Assembly (NCBI GenBank): GCA_034521715.1
Contig: JAXHLY010000004.1
Location: 310,001 to 374,000, forward strand
Source of the DNA: Methylohalomonas sp034521715
Lineage (GTDB): Bacteria > Pseudomonadota > Gammaproteobacteria > Methylohalomonadales > Methylohalomonadaceae
Reading direction: 5' to 3'
DNA length: 64,000 nt
Under the pieces are notes generated by a model. It was not told where the DNA came from. It did no database searches and saw only the letters and a list, made by a program, of their open reading frames with translations. Shown piece after piece: positions 36,069 to 45,572 of this stretch; the first letter of the stretch is position 1; every line of letters begins with the position of its first letter. The translations under genes and the position numbers were made by a program.

Positions 36069-37103
36069 AAAGCTATCATCCGGTCAGCAGAATCCATGCC
36101 ACTCTGATCTCCGACAAATCCGGTATCACTGCTATTTATCATAATCGACTGATAATCCTCTTCATAGTCCGGCAATGTGATGAAATAGTCTCCCTGGTGT
36201 TTAGAAACATATATAGTAACTTCCGCCAGCCCTTCATCCTGGCAGCATCTGTATTTTCCGCCCATCGTAGACCAGATCTCGATATGCGACAGCCCCGGGC
36301 TTTGCAGAAAATCCTCTGCGTAGGGCTTGATGTTCAAGTCCCTGCCCAGGAAATCCGCCAGGTCAGGGCCAGCCAGGTAATCGATCGGATGGAAACCCGC
36401 CTTGCCCAGATATTCGTGTAGCCTATGATTCAGCGAACGTGTCCTGTGGCGATAGGAGACGGGGAACGGCAGCCACATCATGAACGGATACACGTAGAAA
36501 CCCATTTTCAGATTCAGGCGGGCGGCACGTTCATCGTTTTTCGACTCGTCCCCTTGTATTTCCCCGAAAAGATTCAAAGAACCTCGGGACATGAAAGACG
36601 CCTACGTCCGAAAAGTCTATCAGGCCCGGTCCCTCGCGCCGCCTGAAATAGACCCGCGATTCGGCATCCAATGTCATTCTGCGTTCATCGTATGGCTTGA
36701 GCCCCTTTTTCAAAAATGTCGTCTGCAGCTTGAATGATCGCGGATATCGACTGAAAAAGGCCTCGATATACTCCACGTCGGTTTCGGTCAGTCGCCGGAC
36801 GAACTGTATGTCGTCCTGTATGAAAACGACCCGTTCGCGTCCGCAATCACGGGCATGGCACAGCGCCATATTCATATTGTTGTACAGGCCGCCGTACGGT
36901 ACGTCGATTTTCACCGCCCCTTCGGGCTTCAGTATTTCATGCGTCCCCTGGCAGCGCCGGAGCAGATCGACTGTCGCCCGGTCATCGCTGCTGTCGTCCA
37001 CGATGGTGACGCCGCATTGCGGCGCGCAATCCCGGATAGACGCGAGGCAGTTCTCCAGGAATCGCGCCCGGTTGTAGGAGAACAGATAGATGTGCGGCGT
37101 CAT
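36056..37103 (-). pseudogene. Family-2-like glycosyltransferase, one frameshift
   Basis: Start ATG 37103 (MTPHIYLFSYNRARFLENCL), or GTG 37115 overlapping the previous stop. GT-A motifs VTIVDDSSDD, LYNNMNMALCHARDCG and VVFIQDDIQFV. An extra T near 36563 (TTTTCGGGG) shifts the frame; the rest continues GEIQGDESKNDERAARLNLKMG and PFMMWLPFPVSYRHRTRSL to 36056. Full length ~348 aa. The last codons (ALRKL, stop) lie inside the inverted-repeat element, so the original C-terminus may have been clipped by its insertion. Confidence 0.7.
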
Positions 37104-37111
37104 GGCTGGTA

Positions 37112-38062
37112 TCACGTGTGGAGTAATAAGTGATTCCCCGATGCGTCGAGACCGGCCATGATCCGATCCAGGGCGCGTTCGGTCATGAACGGACAGGCCC
37201 TGACCATGGGCCGCAGATCGATAGCGGCCTGCCGGTAATCGAAGCGATCCAGGATGCAGTTTTCCAGCGCCCTGCCGGAACAGTGATCGGGCGGCTGCAG
37301 GGGCTCGGACGGCCTGCCCGCGGACGCCAGGTAATCCCGGTACTTGAAATCATCGCCTACGGGTCGGTCGGAGAGCTTCAGCCAGACGTTGGGTATGCCG
37401 TAGGCGTCGGCCAGTATCACGCCGTGCAGGGAACTCGAGGCTATCATGCTGCATGACAGGGCTTCGTCGACAACACGCCTGATGCCGGCGTTCATGTCGA
37501 TCAGGTGTACCCCGCTGCCGTGGAATCTGCCGATGATCCCGGGCGTGCGCTCCATGTGGTTCAGGATGACGCCGAGTTGTCTTTTTTTCTTGACCGCGGG
37601 CCTGTAGAGGAACGGCACCAGCAGGGCGGGATCGCCGTAGACTTCGGGACAGGCCACACCCATATCCACGAGTTTCCGGCGCGTGAGCGGTCCCCGGACG
37701 GCGCGCACCTCCCGCGGCACGGCCTTCAGTTCATGCCGGCTGTCTATGAAGCCCGTGCCCCAGACCACGGTGTTGGGACTGTGCAGTGTGTGCAGTATGC
37801 TGCCCACCGCCATGTGCACGGTGTCATCGAGCCGCTTCGAGATGTAGCGGCTGTGGATGACCCTTTTGCCGGACAGCCACTTCGCCAGAACGGGATTAAG
37901 CGCATCGCCCCAGTTGCGGCGCGTCGTGGGCGCTTGACTCCACTGGAGGATCAGTGCGTTGCCACCGCCGGCCCTATAGACAGACGTATGCAGCATCCTC
38001 GCCGCACGCCGGCACAGGTCACTCGCTGCCATGCGGTGAACAATTTCCATCACGATCGCCAT
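37112..38062 (-). CDS. Polysaccharide pyruvyltransferase family protein
   Basis: 316 aa. Family (PF04230-type) motifs: NWGDALNPVLAKWLSGK, VWGTGFI, VRAVRGPLTRRKLV, VYGDPALLVPFLY, and SSLHGVILADAYGIPNVW. ExoV/WcaK-like members add a pyruvate ketal from phosphoenolpyruvate to a sugar; others in the fold are glycosyltransferase-like, so the exact reaction is inferred. A second start at the Met four codons in is possible. Followed by a glycosyltransferase with a GTGA overlap. Confidence 0.8.
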   Translation of the reverse strand: MAIVMEIVHRMAASDLCRRAARMLHTSVYRAGGGNALILQWSQAPTTRRNWGDALNPVLAKWLSGKRVIHSRYISKRLDDTVHMAVGSILHTLHSPNTVVWGTGFIDSRHELKAVPREVRAVRGPLTRRKLVDMGVACPEVYGDPALLVPFLYRPAVKKKRQLGVILNHMERTPGIIGRFHGSGVHLIDMNAGIRRVVDEALSCSMIASSSLHGVILADAYGIPNVWLKLSDRPVGDDFKYRDYLASAGRPSEPLQPPDHCSGRALENCILDRFDYRQAAIDLRPMVRACPFMTERALDRIMAGLDASGNHLLLHT

Positions 38063-38083
38063 TCGTCCGGCGTTTGCGGGGCG

Positions 38084-40645
38084 CTACTGTGTCGCATCAA
38101 GTTGTTCCATCAGCGCGCCGCGCAGGCGCCGTTCGGCACAGGCCGGCGTGCAATGTTTGTCGACGAACGCGAGGCCGCGTTGACTCATCGCTTCATACAT
38201 TTCGGCGTTCGCCCAGAGTTCGTTGATTACAGCAACGACCTCGTCCGGTGCGCAGTAGCGGGCCGCGTCGCCAAAGTTTTCCCGGAAAGCTTCGGGCAGA
38301 ATGCATGGCACGCCCGCGGCCATGGCCTCCATTACGTTGCGCCCGAATTCCTCGATGTAATCCTCGTGCGGGAAATGCACGAAGACATCGATGGTATCGA
38401 GGAAGTCATCGGCGGCCATGCTGTCAAAGGGCATCACCTCCCAGTGGCCGGGTAGGCGCCGGGGCATGAGCGGCGAGTGTGCACAGCCGCCCAGCAAACG
38501 GACCCGGCCGCTCAGCGCGGCGCCGTAGGCCTGCAATGTCGTTTCCGCGGCAGCCGGCCATTTCGTCCAGTGATCGCGCGAATGCCGGCCGAGCACGGGT
38601 TTTCGCGTTATTTCCGCGGTTCGCGGTGCCCATCGCTTGCGGAAATCCGGATGCAACACGGGGACCCAGTCTTCCGGATGCAGGCGTGCCGGATCGACCA
38701 TTGGCGCCAGCAGGCGTCTGCAAAGGGGCGATATGGGTACCCATGCCGGATCGTCACCGAACAGTTCGCTGAACCGCCGGTCCACATCCGCCACTGAATA
38801 GAAGGTTTGTTCGTACTGCATCGAATGCATGTACCAGGGCAACTGGTTGACCAGCAGCAGCAGCCGCTCTGCCCGGATGGCCGGCAGCGCACTGAAAGGC
38901 CGGCGCAGCAGCGGCGGGTGATGCAAAAGGAGCAGCCGGCAGCGCGCCGTGTCCTGGGCGGTCAGCAGATCGACATTGCCGGCCTGCAGCAGATCGCGGT
39001 AATCGGGATGAATATCGCCACAGTTCTGATCCGTGTAACGCGGATAGTTCACGAGCCCGACCCGCAAACCCAGCGCGCTGCAGGCTGCGATATATGCCAG
39101 GTTACACCGGCGCGTGCCGCCGGATGAGCCCAGGCTCGAAACGAGGATGACATCGTAATCGGTGTCCTGTTTCCAGCCAGCGGGACGCAAGGTATGCGGA
39201 ACATAGAAAGGCGTGCGGCCGTCGGTGCGTGGCTGTATTGCCGGCCACCGCGTGCCGTACGCCCTGCCCTGGCGCCAGTGGCATGCCTGCGCCTCGTATT
39301 CCCGGCGCGCGCCGACGTGCAGGCTGTAAATCCCCGTCGACGCCTGCTCGGTGATACAGCCGGCCGACTGATTGAAAAACGCCAGCGGGACTTCGGACCG
39401 TACCTCGATCAGGGACTCCCGGCCCGCGTCCTCGCGCAGGCGCTGGATCAGCTCGGCATCGGCGTGCGCCATGACCGGGTCCCAGCCGCCCATGGCCTCG
39501 AGCCGCTCCCGGCCGATCAACATCGACGTGAAATTCCAGTGCAGTGGCTCCAGCATGGGCCGATCGGGGCGAAGCCGGAACATCAGGTTATTGCGGACCC
39601 GGCACAGCCGGGAAAACGTGGCGACGGCGCGGGCGTTATCGCGCAGGCCGGCAACCTGCAGCGCCAGCATCTGCGGATGCGCCCAGTCGTCGCTGTCGTG
39701 CACCGTGATGAACTCGCCTTCCGCATGGGCCAACGCGGTGTTGCGTGCCGCATAAAGCCCACGGTTCCGATCGTGGCCGAGCACCCGGACGCGATCATCC
39801 CGACGGGCGAAATCCTCGGCAATCCCGCGCGTTCGATCGCTGCTGCCGTCGTCGACGATCAGTATCTCCAGATTTTTATAGGTCTGGTCCAGCAGACCGC
39901 CGACGGCGTAACCGAGTGTTGCCTGTGCATTGAAGGCGGGCATGAGCACGGATACCAGCGGGCCCTCAGACACGCGCAACTGGCGCGTGCCGCCAGCGGC
40001 GGTCAGGTTGCCGAGTTCGAACGGCGCTGCCGGATCCTTCAGGGCGATCGGCTCCAGGCCCGCTGCCCGATAAATATGGTTGAGGCATTCGAGCCGCGTG
40101 CTGTCGTCATTGATGCCCTGCTCGGAACCGTTGACCTGCGCCTGCCGGGCCAGCAGGTTCATTTCCATCAGTTCCAGATTGATGTCGGCGGGCCAGCATG
40201 CCAATGCCTGCTGCAGGCAGTCTGCGGCCATGTCGATCCGGCCCGTCTGCAGCAGGGCCTCGATGCGCAGTATCCTGTGGCGCAGCGCAGTGTCACGATC
40301 GATCTGCGGCGGCGGTATCCTGTCCAGTAGCGCCACGACTTTTTCCCAGTCACCGGACGCCGCGTACCAGCGCGCCTGCGCGAGCGCGGCCAGCGAAACC
40401 AGCCAGGGCGCAGACGCGGCGTCGCGGCGGCACTGTTCGAGATCCTCGAGTGCGGTCTTGTGGAAGCCGCCCCAGAGTTTCTGCTCCAGCCTGCGGATCG
40501 TGCGGTACGCGAACCGTACGCGCCGCTCGTGGCGGCCGAACAGGGCCTCAACGGTGCATACCCATTCGAACAGCCGGTCCCATTGACTTGCCGGTATCCG
40601 GGTTCTGACCGCATGCTTGATGGCACCGCGGTTCATGACAGACAT
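38084..40645 (-). CDS. Three-part glycosyltransferase: helical repeat, GT2 and GT4-like domains
   Basis: 853 aa. Residues ~1-215 are helical TPR-like (ALAQARWYAASGDWEKVVALL). ~230-330 is a GT-A/GT2 domain: VSVLMPAFNAQATLGYAV, ILIVDDGSSDRT, LYAARNTALAHAEG, EFITVHDSDDWAHP (donor motif). ~510-850 is a GT-B-like domain: VILVSSLGSSGGTRR, VLGRHSRDHWTKWP, LLGGCAHSP, VFVHFPHEDYIEEFGRNVMEAMAAGVPCILPEAF (given in parts), matching GT4 acceptor loops. It may add two sugars processively. The longest protein in the window; GC-rich. Confidence 0.8.
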   Translation of the reverse strand: MSVMNRGAIKHAVRTRIPASQWDRLFEWVCTVEALFGRHERRVRFAYRTIRRLEQKLWGGFHKTALEDLEQCRRDAASAPWLVSLAALAQARWYAASGDWEKVVALLDRIPPPQIDRDTALRHRILRIEALLQTGRIDMAADCLQQALACWPADINLELMEMNLLARQAQVNGSEQGINDDSTRLECLNHIYRAAGLEPIALKDPAAPFELGNLTAAGGTRQLRVSEGPLVSVLMPAFNAQATLGYAVGGLLDQTYKNLEILIVDDGSSDRTRGIAEDFARRDDRVRVLGHDRNRGLYAARNTALAHAEGEFITVHDSDDWAHPQMLALQVAGLRDNARAVATFSRLCRVRNNLMFRLRPDRPMLEPLHWNFTSMLIGRERLEAMGGWDPVMAHADAELIQRLREDAGRESLIEVRSEVPLAFFNQSAGCITEQASTGIYSLHVGARREYEAQACHWRQGRAYGTRWPAIQPRTDGRTPFYVPHTLRPAGWKQDTDYDVILVSSLGSSGGTRRCNLAYIAACSALGLRVGLVNYPRYTDQNCGDIHPDYRDLLQAGNVDLLTAQDTARCRLLLLHHPPLLRRPFSALPAIRAERLLLLVNQLPWYMHSMQYEQTFYSVADVDRRFSELFGDDPAWVPISPLCRRLLAPMVDPARLHPEDWVPVLHPDFRKRWAPRTAEITRKPVLGRHSRDHWTKWPAAAETTLQAYGAALSGRVRLLGGCAHSPLMPRRLPGHWEVMPFDSMAADDFLDTIDVFVHFPHEDYIEEFGRNVMEAMAAGVPCILPEAFRENFGDAARYCAPDEVVAVINELWANAEMYEAMSQRGLAFVDKHCTPACAERRLRGALMEQLDATQ

Positions 40646-41076
40646 GTCAGGGTATACATCGGGACGAGTACGGAGATAATCGCAGATGCTATAGCAGATG
40701 CTATAGATCGACCGGGGCGCTGTTTACCGACCATGAGTGGTATCGGTGTACCGAATGATCGACTTTTAAAAGATCGCGCATTAAAGAGATCACGGTTTGT
40801 TCTATCAATGGTCCGCATCATGGGACTGATGTCCGGGCACGCTACCGCCCTGCAGTGTCCCGGTGGACCCCGCATAAAGGCTGCGTTCATTTTTTAATTC
40901 GCCGTTACAGCGAGCCTTACATGCAGTTCAGCGGGATTGCTTCGCTTCGCTCGCAATGACCGGGTATCTCGTCATTGCGAGGGAGGCGCCAGCCGACCGA
41001 AGCAATCCCGACCGGTTTGGCTTTGGAGCCGGCTTCACGGGATTGCTTCGCTTCGCTCGCAATAGCCTGTGTTTCA
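40646..41076. repeat. Gene-free stretch with short inverted repeats
   Basis: 430 bp without a convincing gene. 40929-41066 holds three related segments, GATTGCTTCGCTTCGCTCGC twice in one direction and its complement-like CATTGCGAGGGAGGCGCC in the other, forming hairpins. Such genome-wide palindromes are common. 40646-40900 may hold the upstream region and promoter of the 853-aa glycosyltransferase; no clear promoter pair was assigned. Confidence 0.55.
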
Positions 41077-41727
41077 TCAATGTGTACTCGCCTGAGATTC
41101 ATCGCCTGCAAACTGCACATCTTTGCTAATGCCCAGGACCGACGGGATGAAGATACTGTCCCGAACCGGGACGGTGTCCCTGAGCTGCTGCAGAAATTCC
41201 AGGGGCTGGTCCAGGGTTGTCAGGATCAGGGCGTCGTGTTCCGGGATGCGGCTGTATGCCTTCCAGACCGGCAGGCCCAGGCGGTCGCCGCTGCGCTGCG
41301 CCGGGTCGTAGATGCCGATAACGTCGATGGCGGCATCATCATGGGCGCGCAGCAATGCGATCTCGGCCAGTTCGGAATAGCCGCAGAGAACGATGCGGCG
41401 CCAGTCGCGCTCGCGGCATCGCCGGTAGACCGTACGGCAGGCATCGCCGGCGCGGCGGTAGAACGCGAAGGAATTGGAGAGATACTGGGCCGTGAGACGG
41501 CTTTTCTCGGTGAAACCCTTGGGGGTGACATAATAAAGGTACCGGTTGGCCGGGGCCTGATGGACCTTGATCAAGCCCTTGCGGATACAGCGGCGCAGGC
41601 AGGAATTCGCCAGGCCGAGCGCAACACCCATGCTGGTGGCCAGATCGCGCTGGGTCAACTTGCTGTCGTTCTCGACGGCCTCGAGGATCTCCAGCATCAG
41701 GGCGTCCTGTTTTTCCTTGTTATTCAA
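41077..41727 (-). CDS. EPS-associated winged-helix regulator with nucleotide-fold C-domain
   Basis: 216 aa. Residues 8-75 are a MarR-like winged helix (LEAVENDSKLTQRDLATSMGVALG, CLRRCIRKGLIKV, YLYYVTPKGFTEKSRLTAQYLS), the form found in EPS-locus regulators. Residues 110-210 look like a small Rossmann unit (IVLCGYSELAEIALLRA, VIGIYDP, DALILTT). It could sense a nucleotide sugar or a metabolite and control the cluster. It lies at the head of the minus-strand block, so autoregulation is plausible. Confidence 0.7.
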   Translation of the reverse strand: MNNKEKQDALMLEILEAVENDSKLTQRDLATSMGVALGLANSCLRRCIRKGLIKVHQAPANRYLYYVTPKGFTEKSRLTAQYLSNSFAFYRRAGDACRTVYRRCRERDWRRIVLCGYSELAEIALLRAHDDAAIDVIGIYDPAQRSGDRLGLPVWKAYSRIPEHDALILTTLDQPLEFLQQLRDTVPVRDSIFIPSVLGISKDVQFAGDESQASTH

Positions 41728-41850
41728 GTTTATAGAGAGCGGACGGCATCCGCGCCCCTGCAGCGTGTGGTGTGTTCATGCAATGAACAGTATAGGCCCA
41801 AGCGTTCAGAATGTGAACAAATGACTGACCGGCCGGCGTGCATTACCAGG

Positions 41851-42705
41851 TCAAACATGTGGCCCCGCCCGGCTCCGGCTTCCGCCTGTTGAAGCTTCCG
41901 CCTGTGAAGGCTTCCGGCATACGAAGATTTCGCGGCATCCCGGGCAGTCCAGCTTCATGAGCCTGGTCTCGCGATCGCTGGCAATCTGTGACAGATGATA
42001 CACCTCGACTTCAAAGCCCGCGGTCCCGAGCCGATCCTGTATATCCATGCCGTACATTCTGAGGTGATCGGGCTGCCCGAACAGGCGCTCCCGTTCTTCC
42101 GGTTCGACCACCGCGGGATCTTCATATGTGGGATGCGGCCCAACAGGTACCAGTATGAACGCCCGGCCATCCGCTCTAAGCACTCTATAAATCTCGCGAA
42201 TGGCCTGCCGGTCATCGGAAACATGTTCCAGAACATGACTGCAAAAGGCAATATCGACCGAGTTATCAGCAAAGGACATGTGCGTGATATCCGTGTACAC
42301 CCTGGCATTGGGGTTCTTCAGATCGACAGGTATATATTCGATAGCCGGATATTCCGCGAAGCACTGCCTCAGGCATTTTTCAGGTGCAAAATGAATCATG
42401 CGCCTGGCGGGAAGCCGAAAAATGTTCGTCTGTCGGTGCAGAAACAGCCAGATCAAACGATGTCGTTCCAGGGACAGGCAAAGGGGGCATCTTGCATCCG
42501 GCCTGCCTTTCGGCTGCAATGTTATGAATTCACGTACAAACAGTTGACATATGGGACAATAACGTTTCCTTGAAGATGGCAATATTGACAGACAGACTGA
42601 CTGCAGCCTGATGTAAACACGGATACAATAGCGATAGAGCCGTTTTACGTGCCGTTTCCAGGAGATCGGTATATGTCGCTTGATTCTGTCGATGAATATA
42701 TGCAC
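41851..42705 (-). CDS. Class I SAM-dependent methyltransferase
   Basis: 284 aa. N-terminal zinc-finger-like CPICQLFV and CPLCLSLERHRL, then IHFAPEKCL, the acidic VDLKN, DNSVDIAFCSHVLEHV (motif IV) and LRADGRAFILVPVG. Strong resemblance to methyltransferases of LPS/EPS loci; substrate unknown. It is divergent from the GT8 gene at 42745 with only 39 bp between, so both promoters must overlap. Confidence 0.75.
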   Translation of the reverse strand: MHIFIDRIKRHIPISWKRHVKRLYRYCIRVYIRLQSVCLSILPSSRKRYCPICQLFVREFITLQPKGRPDARCPLCLSLERHRLIWLFLHRQTNIFRLPARRMIHFAPEKCLRQCFAEYPAIEYIPVDLKNPNARVYTDITHMSFADNSVDIAFCSHVLEHVSDDRQAIREIYRVLRADGRAFILVPVGPHPTYEDPAVVEPEERERLFGQPDHLRMYGMDIQDRLGTAGFEVEVYHLSQIASDRETRLMKLDCPGCREIFVCRKPSQAEASTGGSRSRAGPHV

Positions 42706-42744
42706 GAGACGTCGATTATTTAAAAATTACGCCACCTATCATGT

Positions 42745-43728
42745 ATGAGCTTCCCAGAGAAAACGAATAAAAGGCATATTGCTGTCGGTGTATGCGTAGA
42801 TAATCGCATGGCGATGCATGCGGCTATAACGCTTTACAGTCTGGCCAAAAACGTGCATCCCGACGTACATGTGAACGCCTATGTATTGTCCGCCGGGTTC
42901 ACTGAAGAAAACAGACAGCGTTTCGATTCCGTGCTGGATCTGGACGGCATAACCATTCATCACAGGAATCTGGATACCGGCCTGTTCTCTGAACTGCCCG
43001 TGGCATCATGGACGAGTCCAGCCACTCATGGCCGTATACTGCTACCCGGTATTGTGGATGAGTCTTTCGGTGAAATCCTGTATCTGGACAGTGATATGCT
43101 GGTTCTTTGCGACGTTTCCCGGATATTTGACATTCCCTTTGAAGGAAACTGCCTGAAGGTCTGTCAGGATCTCAAATACAGGACTTTGGGTACATCAAGA
43201 TCATCATCCGTATACGACGAATTTGGCCTGTATCCCGGACATAAATACTTCAACTCGGGTTTACTGGGCATTAATATTGATGCATGGCGCAGGGAAGATT
43301 TGGTCAGCCGTTATTTTGAACTGGGCAAAAAGCTGCACGGCCGCCTGTCCCACTCCGATCAGGATATCATGAATCTATTATTCTACAGGAAGTGCGTGTG
43401 GCTGCCCCCGGAATACAATCTGTTCAGTAGATATTATAAAGAATACCGAAATACCAGCACCAATCCTGATGGATATACTTGCATAATCCATTATACAGGT
43501 TTCAAGCCCGATGATCCGCGCAGCACAAGCCCGCTACGCGGTCTGTTTTATAACTACGTCAAAGAGAGCGGCTGGTTCTCTCGTTCTGAATATCGAAAGT
43601 GGCGAATCACTGTTCTGGTCAAACGCATACCCTACACCCTTCGTCGCGGATTTGTTTCGAAGAAAAAATGCAAAAGCATCCTTCGCTACAGCCTTAAACG
43701 CCTCCGTTCAGGCGCCGCTGTCCGGTAA
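42745..43728 (+). CDS. Family-8 glycosyltransferase
   Basis: 327 aa. Retaining GT-A of the LgtC/WaaI group: IAVGVCVDNRMAMHAAITLYSL, ATHGRILLPGIVDESFGEILYLDSDML (DxD), YFNSGLLGINIDAWR, SDQDIMNLLF and IIHYTGFKPDDP (His-x-x-GxKPW-like). It ends with a basic membrane-associating tail (RRGFVSKKKCKSILRYSLKRL). Likely transfers galactose or glucose. Opposite strand to its neighbours. Confidence 0.85.
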   Translation: MSFPEKTNKRHIAVGVCVDNRMAMHAAITLYSLAKNVHPDVHVNAYVLSAGFTEENRQRFDSVLDLDGITIHHRNLDTGLFSELPVASWTSPATHGRILLPGIVDESFGEILYLDSDMLVLCDVSRIFDIPFEGNCLKVCQDLKYRTLGTSRSSSVYDEFGLYPGHKYFNSGLLGINIDAWRREDLVSRYFELGKKLHGRLSHSDQDIMNLLFYRKCVWLPPEYNLFSRYYKEYRNTSTNPDGYTCIIHYTGFKPDDPRSTSPLRGLFYNYVKESGWFSRSEYRKWRITVLVKRIPYTLRRGFVSKKKCKSILRYSLKRLRSGAAVR

Positions 43729-43747
43729 TCGAAATTCCGGCGGCCGT

Positions 43748-44776
43748 TTAATCGTACCGGAGCATCCCTGAAGCCGGCGAGGTGCCGGCAGCTACGTCCG
43801 TCGTCCGCTCTGCATCCATACGGCCGCAACGAAGTAAATCGCGGAAATAGTCGATCGTGACGGTCAGCCCCTGATCCAGATCCGTGGCCGGCTCCCATCC
43901 GAGCACTGAGCGCGCCCGGTCTATGCAGGGCCTGCGTCGTCTTGGATCATCCGGCGGCGCGGATTCATGCCGGGTTCCGATGTCCGAATCCGTCAACTGA
44001 ATGACCCTTTGCGCCAGATCGGCCATCGAGATCTCCGTCGGATTACCCAGATTCACCGGTTCAACGATATCGCAGGAAAGGGACATCATGCACGTTAACG
44101 CATCAATCATATCATCGACGAAACAGAACGAACGGCTCTGCTGTCCATCCCCATAGAGCGTAATCGGTTCACTGCACAAGGCCTGGACGATGAAATTGGA
44201 AATGACACGACCGTCATCAATGCGCATATTGGGGCCGTAGGTATTGAATATGCGCGCGATACGGGGTTTCAGTCCATGGCGCCGGCGATAGTCGAAGCAT
44301 AGCGTTTCCGCGCAACGCTTGCCCTCATTGTAGCAGGCGCGGACACCGATCGGGTTGACATTGCCCGAATAGCTCTCGGGCTGCGGGTGTTGTTCCGGGT
44401 CGCCGTAGATCTCGCTCGTGGATGCATGCAGTACACGCGCACCGGTCCGTAACGCGAGTTCCAGAACGTTCATTGTTCCCACGACACTCGTCCTGAGTGT
44501 CTCAACCGGCTCGCGCTGATAATGCAGGGGAGAAGCCGGGCACGCAAGATTGTAAATCTCGTCTACTTCTGCCTGGATGGGCAGCGTGACGTCGTGCTGG
44601 ATAAATTCGAAGTTCGGCGCTTCCAGGAGGCAGGCCACATTTTCAATACTGCCGGTGGACAGGTTGTCCAGACAGATAACGTACTGCTTCTGATCCACAA
44701 GACGCCTGCAGAGATGTGAGCCGATAAAACCCGCGCCACCGGTAACAAGTATTCGTCTTGTTTTTGCTGTTGCCAC
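43748..44776 (-). CDS. uxs: UDP-glucuronate decarboxylase (UDP-xylose synthase)
   Basis: 342 aa. NAD loop VTGGAGFIGSHL, EVDEIYNLACPASPLHY, TSVVGTMNVLELALR, ASTSEIYGDPEQHPQPE, NPIGVRACYNEGKRCAET (YxxxK), RIFNTYGPNMRIDDGRV and GDGQQSRSFCFVDDMIDAL are diagnostic for UXS. Converts UDP-glucuronate to UDP-xylose. No UDP-glucose dehydrogenase is seen in the window. Downstream of a convergent GT8. Confidence 0.9.
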   Translation of the reverse strand: MATAKTRRILVTGGAGFIGSHLCRRLVDQKQYVICLDNLSTGSIENVACLLEAPNFEFIQHDVTLPIQAEVDEIYNLACPASPLHYQREPVETLRTSVVGTMNVLELALRTGARVLHASTSEIYGDPEQHPQPESYSGNVNPIGVRACYNEGKRCAETLCFDYRRRHGLKPRIARIFNTYGPNMRIDDGRVISNFIVQALCSEPITLYGDGQQSRSFCFVDDMIDALTCMMSLSCDIVEPVNLGNPTEISMADLAQRVIQLTDSDIGTRHESAPPDDPRRRRPCIDRARSVLGWEPATDLDQGLTVTIDYFRDLLRCGRMDAERTTDVAAGTSPASGMLRYD

Positions 44777-44978
44777 AGTATATGTCCGCTAATGTTCTGA
44801 CGGCATGTATGAGCTGTTTGCGGGCTTCGGCGCGAGACTGTTCAGCCCAGTCACGGGCGTTGACCCCCTAAAGGATTTGTTCTAAGTTTGCCCCGTTACA
44901 ATAATAAATTAGATAAACACATAAAGCGAACCGCTGTCACCGGGCGGTTAGCGGCCACAAAGACGAAACTCAAGCGCA

Positions 44979-45572
44979 ATGAATATCATGCCGGTTCAGT
45001 TTCATATCGACGGCGTACAGCTGCACCGCCTGACAGTGCACGCGGATGACCGCGGCTCCTTCACGGAAATCTTCTCCACCGGATGGAACGCAGTCGGTAT
45101 TGAACCGGCCCAGTGGAGTCTCGTTGAATCCAGGCCAGGTACACTCAGGGGCATGCACCTGCACCGGCGCCATGATGAACTGTTCTGCGTGGTCCGGGGC
45201 CGGGCCTGGGTAGGCCTGCGGGACATTCGCCCCGGTTCGCCGACTGAAGGTACCTCGATGTTGCTGGAACTGGACAACAGCGAACTGACTGCGCTGATCT
45301 TCCCGCGCGGTATCGTCCACGGCTGGTATTTCCGGGAACACGTGATGCATCTTCAGTCCGTTTCCGAGCCGTACTCGATTTATGGTGATGACGACAACCT
45401 GGGCTGCAACTGGTCCGATCCCGATCTCGGCATCGATTGGCCCGACACACCAGTTCGGGTTTCACAGCGCGCCCGTAATTTCCCCAGTCTCGGCACCCTT
45501 ATCCGGGAAACCTTACGCCGGGATCCCGGCTTCAGCTATCAAAACCTGACGAGATGCCTGCAATCCGTGTAG
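44979..45572 (+). CDS. dTDP-4-dehydrorhamnose 3,5-epimerase-like (RmlC family) protein
   Basis: 197 aa cupin. DRGSFTEIFS, WSLVESRPGTLRGMHLHRRHDELFCVVRG, WVGLRDIRPGSPT and IFPRGIVHGWYF match RmlC, including the LRGMHLH histidine. No RmlA/B/D accompany it, so it may act on another 4-keto nucleotide sugar or be a transferase-like sugar isomerase. The stop overlaps the next gene's start by 19 bases. Upstream 44777-44978 is AT-rich with no recognised element. Confidence 0.75.
   Translation: MNIMPVQFHIDGVQLHRLTVHADDRGSFTEIFSTGWNAVGIEPAQWSLVESRPGTLRGMHLHRRHDELFCVVRGRAWVGLRDIRPGSPTEGTSMLLELDNSELTALIFPRGIVHGWYFREHVMHLQSVSEPYSIYGDDDNLGCNWSDPDLGIDWPDTPVRVSQRARNFPSLGTLIRETLRRDPGFSYQNLTRCLQSV

Noticed and set aside
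40646..41076. CRISPR-like spaced repeats
   Set aside because: The repeats are few, irregular and inverted relative to each other, so they are palindromic intergenic sequence rather than an array.
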